32,523 bases of DNA, taken from contig JAAELC010000025.1 in NCBI GenBank assembly GCA_024227135.1, positions 1 to 32,523 of the forward strand, read 5' to 3'. This DNA is from Gammaproteobacteria bacterium (lineage in GTDB: Bacteria > Pseudomonadota > Gammaproteobacteria > Chromatiales > Chromatiaceae). Below are positions 7,732 through 16,597 of the stretch, piece after piece. Positions within the stretch are counted from its first letter, which is position 1; every line of letters starts with the position of its first letter. Made by a program: the position numbers and the translations under genes. Under the pieces are notes generated by a model, which did not search any database, was not told the origin of the DNA, and worked only from the letters and a program-made list of their open reading frames with translations.

Positions 7732-9612
7732 TCAATCCTCAAAGTAGGTATATCCTCTCAGACTCGCTTCGAGCTCGCTGTAGACTGCCTGGAAAGCAGC
7801 CCCCTCCAGACCCGTCAGGGTGAGTTTCCGGCGATAGTCTTCCAGCATGGCTTCCGGCTTGAAGTGTACATGGGTAAGCAACTCTTCCACCGCCTCTCCC
7901 CTTGCCATCTCCGTCAGCCTGTAACCCCCCTCATCATCCAGCACCAGATTCAGGGTATCGGTATCCCCGAAAAGATTGTGCCTGTCCCCAAGTATCTCCT
8001 GATAAGCACCCACCAGAAATACGCCCAGCAGATAAGGCTCCCCCGGTTTCGTCTCATGGACTGGCAGGACGGTTCTGATCCCGTCCTGGTCTACATAGCG
8101 ATCGAGACGGCCATCGGAATCGCAAGTCAGATCGTGCAGCACCGCACTGTCGGATGGGGCTTCTGTCAGACGATGCAGCGGCATGACCGGGAATATCTGT
8201 TCGATGGCCCAGACATCCGGAATCGACTGAAACAAGGAGAAGTTACAAAAAAACCGATTGGAAAGCTGCTCCTGTAAATCATCGAGCAATTCATCGTGGC
8301 GGCGTTGCCCGGTGCTCAGCCGTGGCTGCAGACACCTGCAGATAGAGGCGTATAAGGTTTCCGCCATCGCCCGCTCCCCAAGGTGCAACTCCCCCTGTTC
8401 AAACAACTCCTGAGCTTCCTTGAGATGGTAGCGGGCTTTTCGATCAATCTCCTGAGGTGATGCGGTTCCGGCCTGCCCGAGCAATTCATCAAGTGCTCGC
8501 ACTGCCTCTACTGTCGGCTTGGATAACGTCGAACACTCGTCGGAATAGACTACCGGATCGCTATCGATGACATTGACAATCAGCACGGCATGATGGGCCG
8601 TCATGGCACGTCCCGATTCGGTGAAAAGATCGGGATGGGGCAGGTTTTTCTGATCGCAGACACGTTTGACTGCTTTCACGATCTCCCGGGCATACGCCTC
8701 GATCGAATAATCGATGGAGCAATAATGCTGTGAACCGGTGCCTTCGTAATCCACACCCAGCCCGCCACCCACATCCACCACCCGGATGTCCACGCCAAGC
8801 CGTCTCAATTCCCCGTAGTAATGGGCGGTCTCATTCAGACAGTGCCGGATATCCTGGAGACTCGGAATCTGTGATCCCACATGGGTGTGCAGTAACCGCA
8901 GTCGATCCAGGCAGCCCTCCTGACGTAGACGCGCCACCAATACCAGCAGCTGCCTGGCCGTCAAACCGAACTTAGCCCGCGGCCCTCCTGAATTCTGCCA
9001 GTTTCCCGCTGCCGAGGACGAAAGCCTTACCCGAACCCCCAGCAGGGGCAAACCACCGAATGAAGCGGCTTCATCCAGGACCAGATCCAGTTCGGACAAT
9101 TTCTCAATCACGATATACAGCTGGTGGCCCAGCTGCCTTCCGATCATCGCCAGCCTGATATACTCACGATCCTTGTAACCGTTACAGACCACCACCCCGC
9201 CGACCGGAGCCCGGGCCAGCACGGCCATCAGTTCGGTCTTACTACCTGCCTCCAGCCCGACTCTCCCCCCACCGCCTGCGATCAGCTGATCAACCACGCT
9301 GCGTTGCTGATTGACTTTTATCGGGTAAACCGCGGTGTACCGGCCCTGGTACGCCATCGCCTGGGAAACACGGTCGAAATTCTGATACAGACGGGCTGCA
9401 CGATCGTGCAGTATATCCACGAAGCGCACCAGAACCGGCCAGGACAATCCTCTCTCCCTGACCTCATGGGCCAGCCGGTGAAGATCGATCTGTGTCTTCC
9501 GCGCAGGGTCCGGAGCCACGATGGCACAACCCCCGGAGTTGATCCCGAAGTAACCATCCCCCCATCGATCGACGGCATAGTTCTGCGGGACGGGAAAAAG
9601 GTCGGCTCTCAT
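7732..9612 (-). CDS. speA: Biosynthetic arginine decarboxylase SpeA
   Basis: SpeA is a PLP- and Mg-dependent decarboxylase turning arginine into agmatine, the first step of the agmatine route to putrescine. The 626-residue length fits the family (E. coli about 658). AVYPIKVNQ near residues 95-103 carries the PLP lysine (K99). VVDVGGGLGVDYEGT is the glycine-rich phosphate-binding loop, TESGRAMTAHHA is the usual site motif, and DECSTLSKPTVEA is a SpeA-type segment. The start at 9612 gives MRADLFPVPQNYAVDRWGDGYF, a typical SpeA beginning. It is divergent from speE, with 116 bases between start codons. Agmatinase or agmatine deiminase genes needed to reach putrescine are not in the window. Confidence 0.96.
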   Translation of the reverse strand: MRADLFPVPQNYAVDRWGDGYFGINSGGCAIVAPDPARKTQIDLHRLAHEVRERGLSWPVLVRFVDILHDRAARLYQNFDRVSQAMAYQGRYTAVYPIKVNQQRSVVDQLIAGGGGRVGLEAGSKTELMAVLARAPVGGVVVCNGYKDREYIRLAMIGRQLGHQLYIVIEKLSELDLVLDEAASFGGLPLLGVRVRLSSSAAGNWQNSGGPRAKFGLTARQLLVLVARLRQEGCLDRLRLLHTHVGSQIPSLQDIRHCLNETAHYYGELRRLGVDIRVVDVGGGLGVDYEGTGSQHYCSIDYSIEAYAREIVKAVKRVCDQKNLPHPDLFTESGRAMTAHHAVLIVNVIDSDPVVYSDECSTLSKPTVEAVRALDELLGQAGTASPQEIDRKARYHLKEAQELFEQGELHLGERAMAETLYASICRCLQPRLSTGQRRHDELLDDLQEQLSNRFFCNFSLFQSIPDVWAIEQIFPVMPLHRLTEAPSDSAVLHDLTCDSDGRLDRYVDQDGIRTVLPVHETKPGEPYLLGVFLVGAYQEILGDRHNLFGDTDTLNLVLDDEGGYRLTEMARGEAVEELLTHVHFKPEAMLEDYRRKLTLTGLEGAAFQAVYSELEASLRGYTYFED

Positions 9613-9728
9613 ACTGTCGGGTTCCGGTTTTGGTTGCAGCCAGAAGGTGTGTTGGCTATGGTGCCACCTTTATGATGAGCGGGACACTCCTGTACCCGTC
9701 ACCCGCCGCACCGACGGAGTGCCTGCAT

Positions 9729-10586
9729 ATGGAAGACCACTGGTTCACCGAGTCCTGCGAGGAGGGAGGCTCCGCCCTGTCCCTGCGGATCAAGGCGAAA
9801 CTTCATGAGGAGCACACAGGCTTCCAGAAAATCGAGATCTACGAAACCACCCACTTCGGACGGCTGATGGTGATAGATGGCTTCATCATGCTCAGCAGCA
9901 GGGACAACTTCATCTATCACGAAATGCTGGCTCACCCCACCCTCTACACCCATCCCCTGCCGAAACGGGTTGCCATCATCGGCGGAGGCGACTGCGGCAC
10001 GCTCAGGGAGGTGCTTCGACACCCCGAAGTGTCCCAGGTCACCCAGGTCGATATCGACGAACGGGTCACCCGAATATCAGAAATCCATTTCCCCGAGCTT
10101 TGTGTCTCCAATAAAGACCCTCGGGTCGAGTTTCTTTTCACCGATGGTTTCGAATGGATAAAGAACCTCCCAGCCGGGGCACTGGATGTGATCATCGTGG
10201 ACAGCACCGACCCGATCGGTCCAGGTGAGGTACTGTTTTCCCGTGATTTCTACACGGCCTGCGAACGCGCCCTCGCCCATGGCGGATTGATGGTACAACA
10301 GAGTGAATCGCCTTTGCTGCATATGGATATCCTGCAGAACATGCACCGGGGCATGAAAAAGGGTGGATTCTCCCACTTGAAAACACTTTTCTTTCCGGTG
10401 TGCGTCTACCCATCGGGCTGGTGGAGCGCCACTATGGCCAGGAAAGGGGTACCCATCGATAACTTCAGGCAGGGGAATGTGGAAAACAGCCCTGTTCAGA
10501 CTCGCTACTACAACAGCGCCATTCACCAGGGAGCCTTCAGTACCCCCACGTTCTTTCCTGAACAACTGAACCTGGAAGAAAGCTAG
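9729..10586 (+). CDS. speE: Spermidine synthase (polyamine aminopropyltransferase)
   Basis: SpeE transfers an aminopropyl group from decarboxylated SAM to putrescine, giving spermidine and methylthioadenosine. The 285-residue product has the core motifs: GFIMLSSRDNFIYHEMLAH, the nucleotide-binding GGGDCGTLREVLRH (the family usually has GGDGG, so the cysteine is a mild oddity), QVDIDERV and the catalytic loop VDSTDPIGPGEVLF. The frame is open from 9630, but the ATG at 9729 fits the family start (MEDHWFTES) and has GGAG at 9716-9719, nine bases before it. It is divergent from speA, so the two probably share a control region. SAM decarboxylase (speD) is not in the window. Confidence 0.95.
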   Translation: MEDHWFTESCEEGGSALSLRIKAKLHEEHTGFQKIEIYETTHFGRLMVIDGFIMLSSRDNFIYHEMLAHPTLYTHPLPKRVAIIGGGDCGTLREVLRHPEVSQVTQVDIDERVTRISEIHFPELCVSNKDPRVEFLFTDGFEWIKNLPAGALDVIIVDSTDPIGPGEVLFSRDFYTACERALAHGGLMVQQSESPLLHMDILQNMHRGMKKGGFSHLKTLFFPVCVYPSGWWSATMARKGVPIDNFRQGNVENSPVQTRYYNSAIHQGAFSTPTFFPEQLNLEES

Positions 10587-10637
10587 TGCCGGTGTGCTGC
10601 CTGATAGAAACGGGGGGAGCGAAGCAGACATCCGCCC

Positions 10638-10804
10638 CTAGGAGCCTGTCCGAGAATAGTGAGCCTATTGCGGAAAAGCTGGATTTGGCCAGATTCTCCG
10701 ATCATCATCGTTAAATATGCCCAGTATTCGCCTCAAATGATCATAAAATCTGACTCAAACCAGCTTTCCCTCGCTACGGCCCCTACTCTCGGACAGGCTC
10801 CTAG
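10638..10804. mobile_element. 167-bp MITE-like inverted-repeat element
   Basis: Terminal inverted repeats of 45 bp (10638-10682 and 10760-10804) are imperfect overall but nearly identical over the outer 22 bases (ctaggagcctgtccgaga and on). Both ends carry CTAG, which may be a 4-bp target duplication or part of the ends. The 77-bp interior is A+T-rich and non-coding. No transposase is present, so it would need one supplied by a related IS. CTAG-type targets are known in the IS5 family; that assignment is inference. The end at 1-45 shows the element is repeated. It lies between the convergent speE and diguanylate cyclase genes, where its hairpin may also act in termination. Confidence 0.8.
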
Positions 10805-12663
10805 TCGAAATGCAGACTCCACTGATTGGAGTGATCTTTGGTATCTGCGAAGAATACCCGGTTGCGCCCACGCTGTTTTGCCTGATAGAGCGCCAGATCG
10901 GCCCGCTCGATGAACCCGGGTATCACCTCCCCTGACTGGCGTATGGCGGTTCCGATGCTGACGGTGACCCCCAGTTCCGACAATATACCGGAGAATCTTA
11001 TCTGGGTGACTTTACGACGCAGTCGTTCCGCAATATGGGAGATACCACCGGTGGACTCACCCACCACGAAGATCCCGAACTCTTCCCCGCCCAACCGTAC
11101 CGGAAGATCCCCTGCCCGGGCATCTGCGCTGACGATCTGTGCCACCTGGCGCAGCACTTCATCACCCTTGATATGCCCGTAGCGATCATTGATGTCCTTG
11201 AAATGGTCTATATCCAGCATCGCCAGTGCCACTGGCATACCCCCATTCCGGTCGTGAATCTTAAACAGTCGCTGCAGCGTGTCCTCCATGTAGAAACGGG
11301 TAAAAAGGCCAGTCAGGGAATCGCGGATCGAGCGTTCATAGAATTTCTGACGCTCCATTTCCATTCCCCTGAAAATGGTCTCCCTTTCCACTGCCACCTG
11401 CAGTGTGAGTGACATTTGCTCCAACAACTGACTGGCGAGATTGTCCGGTGTGGTTTCCTCCGACAAGTGGAGTACGACCACCCCGAATGCACGTTCTTCC
11501 TCGCCCTTGAATAACGGCAGCCGGATGCCGTACCTCCCCTCTTCATGATTCAGGGAGACGGGTTGGTAACGATGCTCGCTCTCTCTGTTCCAACTCTCAC
11601 GGTCGATACCGGACAGCGCTTCCACGAACTCCGGAAGTTCACCTCCTGTACCCTGATACTGCTTATCCAACACCCAGTGAATAAAACGGTCATTCTCCAA
11701 TCGGGCATGAAACTCAAGGGATACCGTCGGTAACATGCACTGGGATATGGTCAGCAGCCGGTCAGCGATCTCCTGGAAGTTTCTGGCATCGATCATCGCC
11801 TTATTGATATCCCGCAGGGCGGAATTGAGTTGGGAAATCCGCTGCGTATCACCGGACTCCCCTCCCATGAGATAGAGGCCGCACTCCAGCCGCTTCAGCT
11901 TTTCCAGTATATCTGCCACCAGGTGGCGGGGAATGATCGAGCCGTGCTGGGGCGCGATAATATCCACCGGATATGCTTCGATTTTGGTCAGCGCGTACAG
12001 TAATACGTCCCGGCTGGGGATGTAGTGCTCATGGAAGAGCCGCATCGACTCGAAGTAGTCGGGGTCCCGGGCGAAAAGAGATGGCTCATCGGTGTACCCG
12101 CCAAACAGATCACTCGAAAACAGTACTCCGGTGGATTCATCGAAGGTGCAGAAAGCACCGGGAAAATGGGCATAGGGTGTGAAAATGAACCTCAGTACCC
12201 GATCCTGGAGGGGTAACCGCCACTCGTTTTGATCCACCAGCCAGTAGGGTATAGACACGCCATAGTGTTTTATCAGGGCCTGGGCCCGCCAGTGTGTCAC
12301 CACAGCGGCATCACCCCGTTCCACCAGCGCTTCCACAAGGGGCAGGGATCCGGCAATATCCGGATCCTGATGGTGGCAGACGAACCAGCGGATTGAACTG
12401 AAGGGGATAACCTCTTCGATCTTTCGCCGGGTCTCCGCAAAGGTCAAACTGGAACCCGGGTCGAGAAGAATGGACTGATCGCCCTGCTCGATCAGGTAAA
12501 CGTGACACTGTAGATTGTCGCCCGGGAGTTGATGGCCGACCCACCAGGTACGGTCTGCAATCTGCACGGCATGATCAGGATCCATAGGTCTCATTTTGTC
12601 CGAACGGGTTTTCCTCTCTTCACTACCCATACACATCCCGGATTGGAGCAGAACCGGGCCCAT
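10801..12663 (-). CDS. ODP (di-iron, MBL-fold) sensor fused to GGDEF diguanylate cyclase
   Basis: This 620-residue soluble protein is predicted to make c-di-GMP under control of oxygen, iron or redox state. Residues about 28-260 form a metallo-beta-lactamase fold of the ODP (oxygen-binding di-iron) type, with HHQDPD (97-102), H166, D185 and APQH ending at H240 as likely metal ligands; the second His of the flavodiiron HxExDH motif is Ile here. A GAF-like segment follows (about 285-440), then GGDEF (about 455-610) with RDSLTGLFTR, MLDIDHFKDIND, GGEEF (525-529) and an I-site RAGD (516-519). The start is unsure: ATGs at 12636, 12630, 12594 and 12585 are alternatives. Its TAG stop lies within the CTAG boundary of the adjoining MITE-like element. 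Confidence 0.88.
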   Translation of the reverse strand: MGPVLLQSGMCMGSEERKTRSDKMRPMDPDHAVQIADRTWWVGHQLPGDNLQCHVYLIEQGDQSILLDPGSSLTFAETRRKIEEVIPFSSIRWFVCHHQDPDIAGSLPLVEALVERGDAAVVTHWRAQALIKHYGVSIPYWLVDQNEWRLPLQDRVLRFIFTPYAHFPGAFCTFDESTGVLFSSDLFGGYTDEPSLFARDPDYFESMRLFHEHYIPSRDVLLYALTKIEAYPVDIIAPQHGSIIPRHLVADILEKLKRLECGLYLMGGESGDTQRISQLNSALRDINKAMIDARNFQEIADRLLTISQCMLPTVSLEFHARLENDRFIHWVLDKQYQGTGGELPEFVEALSGIDRESWNRESEHRYQPVSLNHEEGRYGIRLPLFKGEEERAFGVVVLHLSEETTPDNLASQLLEQMSLTLQVAVERETIFRGMEMERQKFYERSIRDSLTGLFTRFYMEDTLQRLFKIHDRNGGMPVALAMLDIDHFKDINDRYGHIKGDEVLRQVAQIVSADARAGDLPVRLGGEEFGIFVVGESTGGISHIAERLRRKVTQIRFSGILSELGVTVSIGTAIRQSGEVIPGFIERADLALYQAKQRGRNRVFFADTKDHSNQWSLHFD

Positions 12664-13378
12664 GGGAACAAATAGTACTTCAGAAACCCGTTCGACAACC
12701 TGAGTTTCCGGCTAATTGAACCGGGTAAGGCCAATTAAGGGCCGCGGAAAAAATGAATCATCCCATCCTGCTGGTCTCTCACCTCAGCTATCATTACCGG
12801 CATCCTGCCTCGCGTGAATCCAGTCCATCCATGGACGTTGTCTGCGTTGCAGATTCAGTTGCATAATCAATGATATGCGATTTCATCTGCGCCTTGAATC
12901 TGAGCTGATACCCTGCGCAATATGGGACGATACATAATTTCCGAGGCCCTAAGACTGGGCATTTGTTCCTTTTACGGGCCTTGGTTTGGAGTTAGAGCAA
13001 CCGGGCTGTGACCTGCCCGGGATTGCTCAGCACATGCTTTTTCGCTGTGCGTATCCTGTGCCACGCTCTGTTCGATTCGAGCATTTATAGCGAGCCGTGT
13101 TGCTCAGGTTGCGCCCCGAGTGATCCCGAAACCCTGGGTGGGTCCCATGAGTCGGGTCCCCGGGCAGGCGCCCCGGCGCTCCCTCGACGTTGTGACTTCA
13201 GGGTTGATCCGGCTCCCTGCCGGAGGACTGCTCTGAACAGCGTATCAGGACAGCCCTTTGCTCCTATCCCTTTCAGGAACGACTGAATTCCCAGACGCTG
13301 CAAGGTGTGAGAGTAGATACTGTTGAAAGAGGCGAAGGTCGAGTTCGTCGCAACGTTATTTTCGTTCAGGAGCAGTCG
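12664..13378. other. Long structured intergenic region upstream of recC
   Basis: About 715 bases hold no convincing gene; the 92-codon frame at 13008-13286 is cysteine/proline-rich and unlike a real protein. There is a strong hairpin at 12995-13028: GAGCAA/TTGCTC plus CCGGGC/GCCCGG with an 8-base loop and a 2-base bulge. A second follows at 13030-13050 (GCACA...TGTGC with a T-rich loop). Bases 13110-13240 are very G+C-rich with further self-pairing, for example CAGGG (13199-13203)/CCCTG (13215-13219). It probably holds the promoters of recC and the divergent cyclase, and perhaps a structured RNA that I cannot name. Bases 12664-12950 show nothing distinct. Confidence 0.5.
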
Positions 13379-16300
13379 ATGCTGGAGATCTTTCACAGTA
13401 ACAAATTAGAAACGCTGCTTGAATATCTGGAGAAGGCTACCAGTTTACCGCCGGATGACCCTTTTCAGTCTGAGGCGGTCGTGGTTCAGAACCTGGGTAT
13501 GGCCCGGTGGATCGATCAGCAACTGGCCGAACACCGGGGTATCAGCGCCTTGATCGACTATCCTCTTCCAGCCGTTTTTTTCTGGCAGGTTTTAAAAGCC
13601 TGGATACCCGGTGCGCCGGATTCCAGCCTGTTCGAAGAAGAGGCGCTCTCATGGCGTGTATTGGAACTGCTGCCTGAACAATTGGAACATGGGTCATTTG
13701 CGCCCCTGAAACGTTACCTGCAGGCCGAAAATCCAGAGCTCAGGCTGTTTCAGTTGTCCCGGCGTATCGCCGATCTGTTTGACCAGTACCTGGTGTTTCG
13801 TCCTGAAATGGTGCTGGCCTGGGAGCGGGGCGGAGAGGAGCACTGGCAGGCCCGGTTATGGAGGGCTCTGAATGCAGGGGGGGAAACGGCTCATCGGGCC
13901 CGACTGTATTCAGATCTCGAACAGGCAATGATTGCCGGTGAACCGGTGCCGGGGGGGGTGCCTGAGCGAGTCAGCCTGTTCGGGCTTACCGCGCTGGCGC
14001 CTGTTTATGTCCGGATGCTTCAAGCCCTGGGGAACTTCATTCAAGTCAATGTATTTTATTTGAACCCCAGTCGCCATTACTGGGCTGATCTGGAGGATGA
14101 GCGGGGCCAGTCCCGCCGTCGTGCCCGTGCCCGGAAAGCAGGTCTGCCTGATCCTACCGGGTTGCTCGATGTTGGTAATCCCTTGCTGGCTTCCATGGGG
14201 CATGCGGGTCAGGTTTTTCTCGACCAGCTGCTGGAAACGGGGGGAACAGATCACGATCTTTTCGTCCAGACCGAGGGTGGTACCCTGCTCCATCAGGTTC
14301 AGCGGGACATTCTGGATTTGGGTGATTCCCGGAAACAGAGCGGGGATATGACGCTGGCCGAAGGGGACTTTTCCATCCAGGTTCACTGCGCGCACAGCCG
14401 TTTGCGGGAAGTGCAGATCCTGCATGACCGGTTGTTGCGCATGTTTGAGCAGATCGAAGGTCTCGAGCCCAGGGATGTGATCGTGATGGCTCCGGATGTG
14501 GATCAGTATGCCCCCTGCGTGGAGGCTCTGTTCGGGGCGCCCTCTCCAGCCATGGGTATTCCCTGGTCCATTGCCGACAGTCGGCAGGTCAGTGACCAAC
14601 CTCTGCTCAAGGGGATAGAACAGCTCCTTTCCTTACCCCGCAGCCGCTTCGAGGTGGGAGAGCTGCTTTCATTTCTTGATCTGCCGGCGGTACGTCGGCG
14701 ATTTGGGCTGGACGAAGCCGGTGTCGAAAAAATCCGTACCTGGGTCAGGGAGAGCGGTATACGCTGGGGCAGGGATGAAAAGATGCGCATTGAGCTGGGG
14801 TTACCTTCTGAGCGGGCCAACTCCTGGGCTTTCGGTCTTGACCGGCTGTTTCTCGGTTATGCGTTTCCACCGGACCCGGATGCTGACACCTACGCGGGAG
14901 TGCAGCCTTATATCGATGTGGAAGGTACCGAGGTTTCCTGTCTGGGAATGCTGGAGTCTTTTCTGGAGGTCATTGATAGCTGGCGCACCCGGTTGATTAC
15001 ACCCCGCAGCCTGGGTGATTGGTGCACGGCGTTCAATGAAATGCTGGTGGCACTTATGGCCCCGAACGAAGAGGAAGAGTTGCTGTTACAGGGGCTGCGC
15101 GATCAGCTCGACAGACTGGTGACATCCTCCTGCGAGGCTGGCTTCGAGGGACCTCTGGCCCTGGATGTCTTTCGGTCGTTATTGAGCGCCCAGTTTGACG
15201 ATACCCGGGGAGCACAGCGGTTTCTGACCGGCCGTGTCAGCTTCTGCAACATGGTGCCCATGCGCAGTATTCCTTTTCGAGTGGTTTGTCTCATCGGGAT
15301 GAATGGGGATGACTTCCCCCGCAACCAGCCCCCGCTCTCTTTCGATCTGATGGCGCAGTCACCGAAACGGGGTGATCGATCCCGCAGGCGCGACGATCGC
15401 TATCTCTTCCTGGAGGCCATTCTGTCCGCGCGGGATGCTTTGTACATAAGCTATGTGGGTAACGATATTCACGATAACAGTATCAAGATTCCTTCAGTGG
15501 TGACCAGCGAGCTACTGGATTATCTGCGGCAGAGCATTCGATGTGAACAGACCGGGGAGGTTGAAGAGCAGTTGCTGATTCGTCATCCTCTGCAACCCTT
15601 CAGTCATCGCTATTTCGACGGTTCAGACAAGCGCTTGTTCAGTTATGCACAGGCCTGGAAGGAGGCAGCATTCAGTGAATCCGGTGGTGCCATACCCCCA
15701 TTTGTTCCTGGTGATGCGGGTCTCCCGGAAGATGCACTCAAAACCCTCGATATTGAAGAACTGATCTATTTCTTCCGCAACCCCGCGAACAGCTTTCTGA
15801 CCCGGCGCCTGGGTTTGAGTCTGCTGGATATGGAGGCGGTCCCGGAGGATATCGAACCATTCGATTCAACCGGATTAGAGCGTTACCAGTTACGTCAGAC
15901 TTTACTCGAGCAACGGCTGCGGGGCCGTGGAACCCCGGTCATCCTGAGCCGCCTTCGGGGGGAGGGCGTCCTGCCCCACGGTGCACCGGGTGATCGGATA
16001 TTCGAAGAACAGGCAGCGGAGGTCGATCCTTTCATCGCCCGCCTGGAACGTTATCAGCACGAGTCACTGGCTCCCCTGAATGTGGATATAGCTCTGGGTG
16101 ACTTTAGAATTCAGGGACAGCTGCGACACCGGCAACACAGCGGGTTGACGAATTATCGATTCGGGAAACTCAAATGCAGGGACAGGCTGGCAGCCTGGAT
16201 ACGCCATCTGATACTCAATGTACTCGCCCCGAACGACAGCGGACGGGAGAGTTGCTTTGTAGCTGAAGACTGTACGATGAAATTGCAGCCTGTTGATAAT

Positions 16301-16597
16301 CCCGCTGAACTGCTTCAGGACTTATTGGAAATGCGTTGGAGAGGACTGCAGCTGCCATTGCCGTTTTTTCCGGAGAGTTCCCTGGGGTGGTATATCCACG
16401 AAACCTATGGTTCTGAATTCGAGCATGCCTGGGCCGGTATGAATAATCCAATGCCGGAGTCCTGTGACTCTGGGGTGCGTATTGCTTTTCGGGGTCTGAA
16501 TCCTCTCGGTGATGCATTTGAGGATTCGGCACGGTCGATTCTGAAGCCGTTACTGGATCACACCCATACCCTGAGCGCAAAAAAGGACCATCCATGA
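13379..16597 (+). CDS. recC: Exodeoxyribonuclease V subunit gamma, RecC
   Basis: RecC is the non-catalytic subunit of RecBCD that splits the DNA duplex and reads Chi in the 3' strand. The protein has 1072 residues (E. coli about 1122). Family landmarks include the N-terminal FHSNKLETLLEYL, VVQNLGMARWIDQQLAE and IDYPLPAVFFW, the inactive-helicase segments ending PMRSIPFRVVCLIGMNGDDFPR, and GDRSRRRDDRYLFLEAILSARDALYISYVG. The frame is open from 13307, but I choose the ATG at 13379: AGGAG lies six bases before it (13368-13372) and MLEIFHSN matches the family start. Its stop overlaps recB's ATG (ATGA). No ptr protease gene separates recC from recB as it does in E. coli. Confidence 0.95.
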   Translation: MLEIFHSNKLETLLEYLEKATSLPPDDPFQSEAVVVQNLGMARWIDQQLAEHRGISALIDYPLPAVFFWQVLKAWIPGAPDSSLFEEEALSWRVLELLPEQLEHGSFAPLKRYLQAENPELRLFQLSRRIADLFDQYLVFRPEMVLAWERGGEEHWQARLWRALNAGGETAHRARLYSDLEQAMIAGEPVPGGVPERVSLFGLTALAPVYVRMLQALGNFIQVNVFYLNPSRHYWADLEDERGQSRRRARARKAGLPDPTGLLDVGNPLLASMGHAGQVFLDQLLETGGTDHDLFVQTEGGTLLHQVQRDILDLGDSRKQSGDMTLAEGDFSIQVHCAHSRLREVQILHDRLLRMFEQIEGLEPRDVIVMAPDVDQYAPCVEALFGAPSPAMGIPWSIADSRQVSDQPLLKGIEQLLSLPRSRFEVGELLSFLDLPAVRRRFGLDEAGVEKIRTWVRESGIRWGRDEKMRIELGLPSERANSWAFGLDRLFLGYAFPPDPDADTYAGVQPYIDVEGTEVSCLGMLESFLEVIDSWRTRLITPRSLGDWCTAFNEMLVALMAPNEEEELLLQGLRDQLDRLVTSSCEAGFEGPLALDVFRSLLSAQFDDTRGAQRFLTGRVSFCNMVPMRSIPFRVVCLIGMNGDDFPRNQPPLSFDLMAQSPKRGDRSRRRDDRYLFLEAILSARDALYISYVGNDIHDNSIKIPSVVTSELLDYLRQSIRCEQTGEVEEQLLIRHPLQPFSHRYFDGSDKRLFSYAQAWKEAAFSESGGAIPPFVPGDAGLPEDALKTLDIEELIYFFRNPANSFLTRRLGLSLLDMEAVPEDIEPFDSTGLERYQLRQTLLEQRLRGRGTPVILSRLRGEGVLPHGAPGDRIFEEQAAEVDPFIARLERYQHESLAPLNVDIALGDFRIQGQLRHRQHSGLTNYRFGKLKCRDRLAAWIRHLILNVLAPNDSGRESCFVAEDCTMKLQPVDNPAELLQDLLEMRWRGLQLPLPFFPESSLGWYIHETYGSEFEHAWAGMNNPMPESCDSGVRIAFRGLNPLGDAFEDSARSILKPLLDHTHTLSAKKDHP

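Noticed and set aside
13008-13286. 92-codon frame in the pre-recC gap
   Set aside because: Cysteine/proline-rich, unlike a folded protein, and overlaps strong hairpins.
12664-13378. RNase P RNA, tmRNA or 6S RNA in the structured gap
   Set aside because: None of the conserved core sequences I remember for these RNAs is present on either strand.
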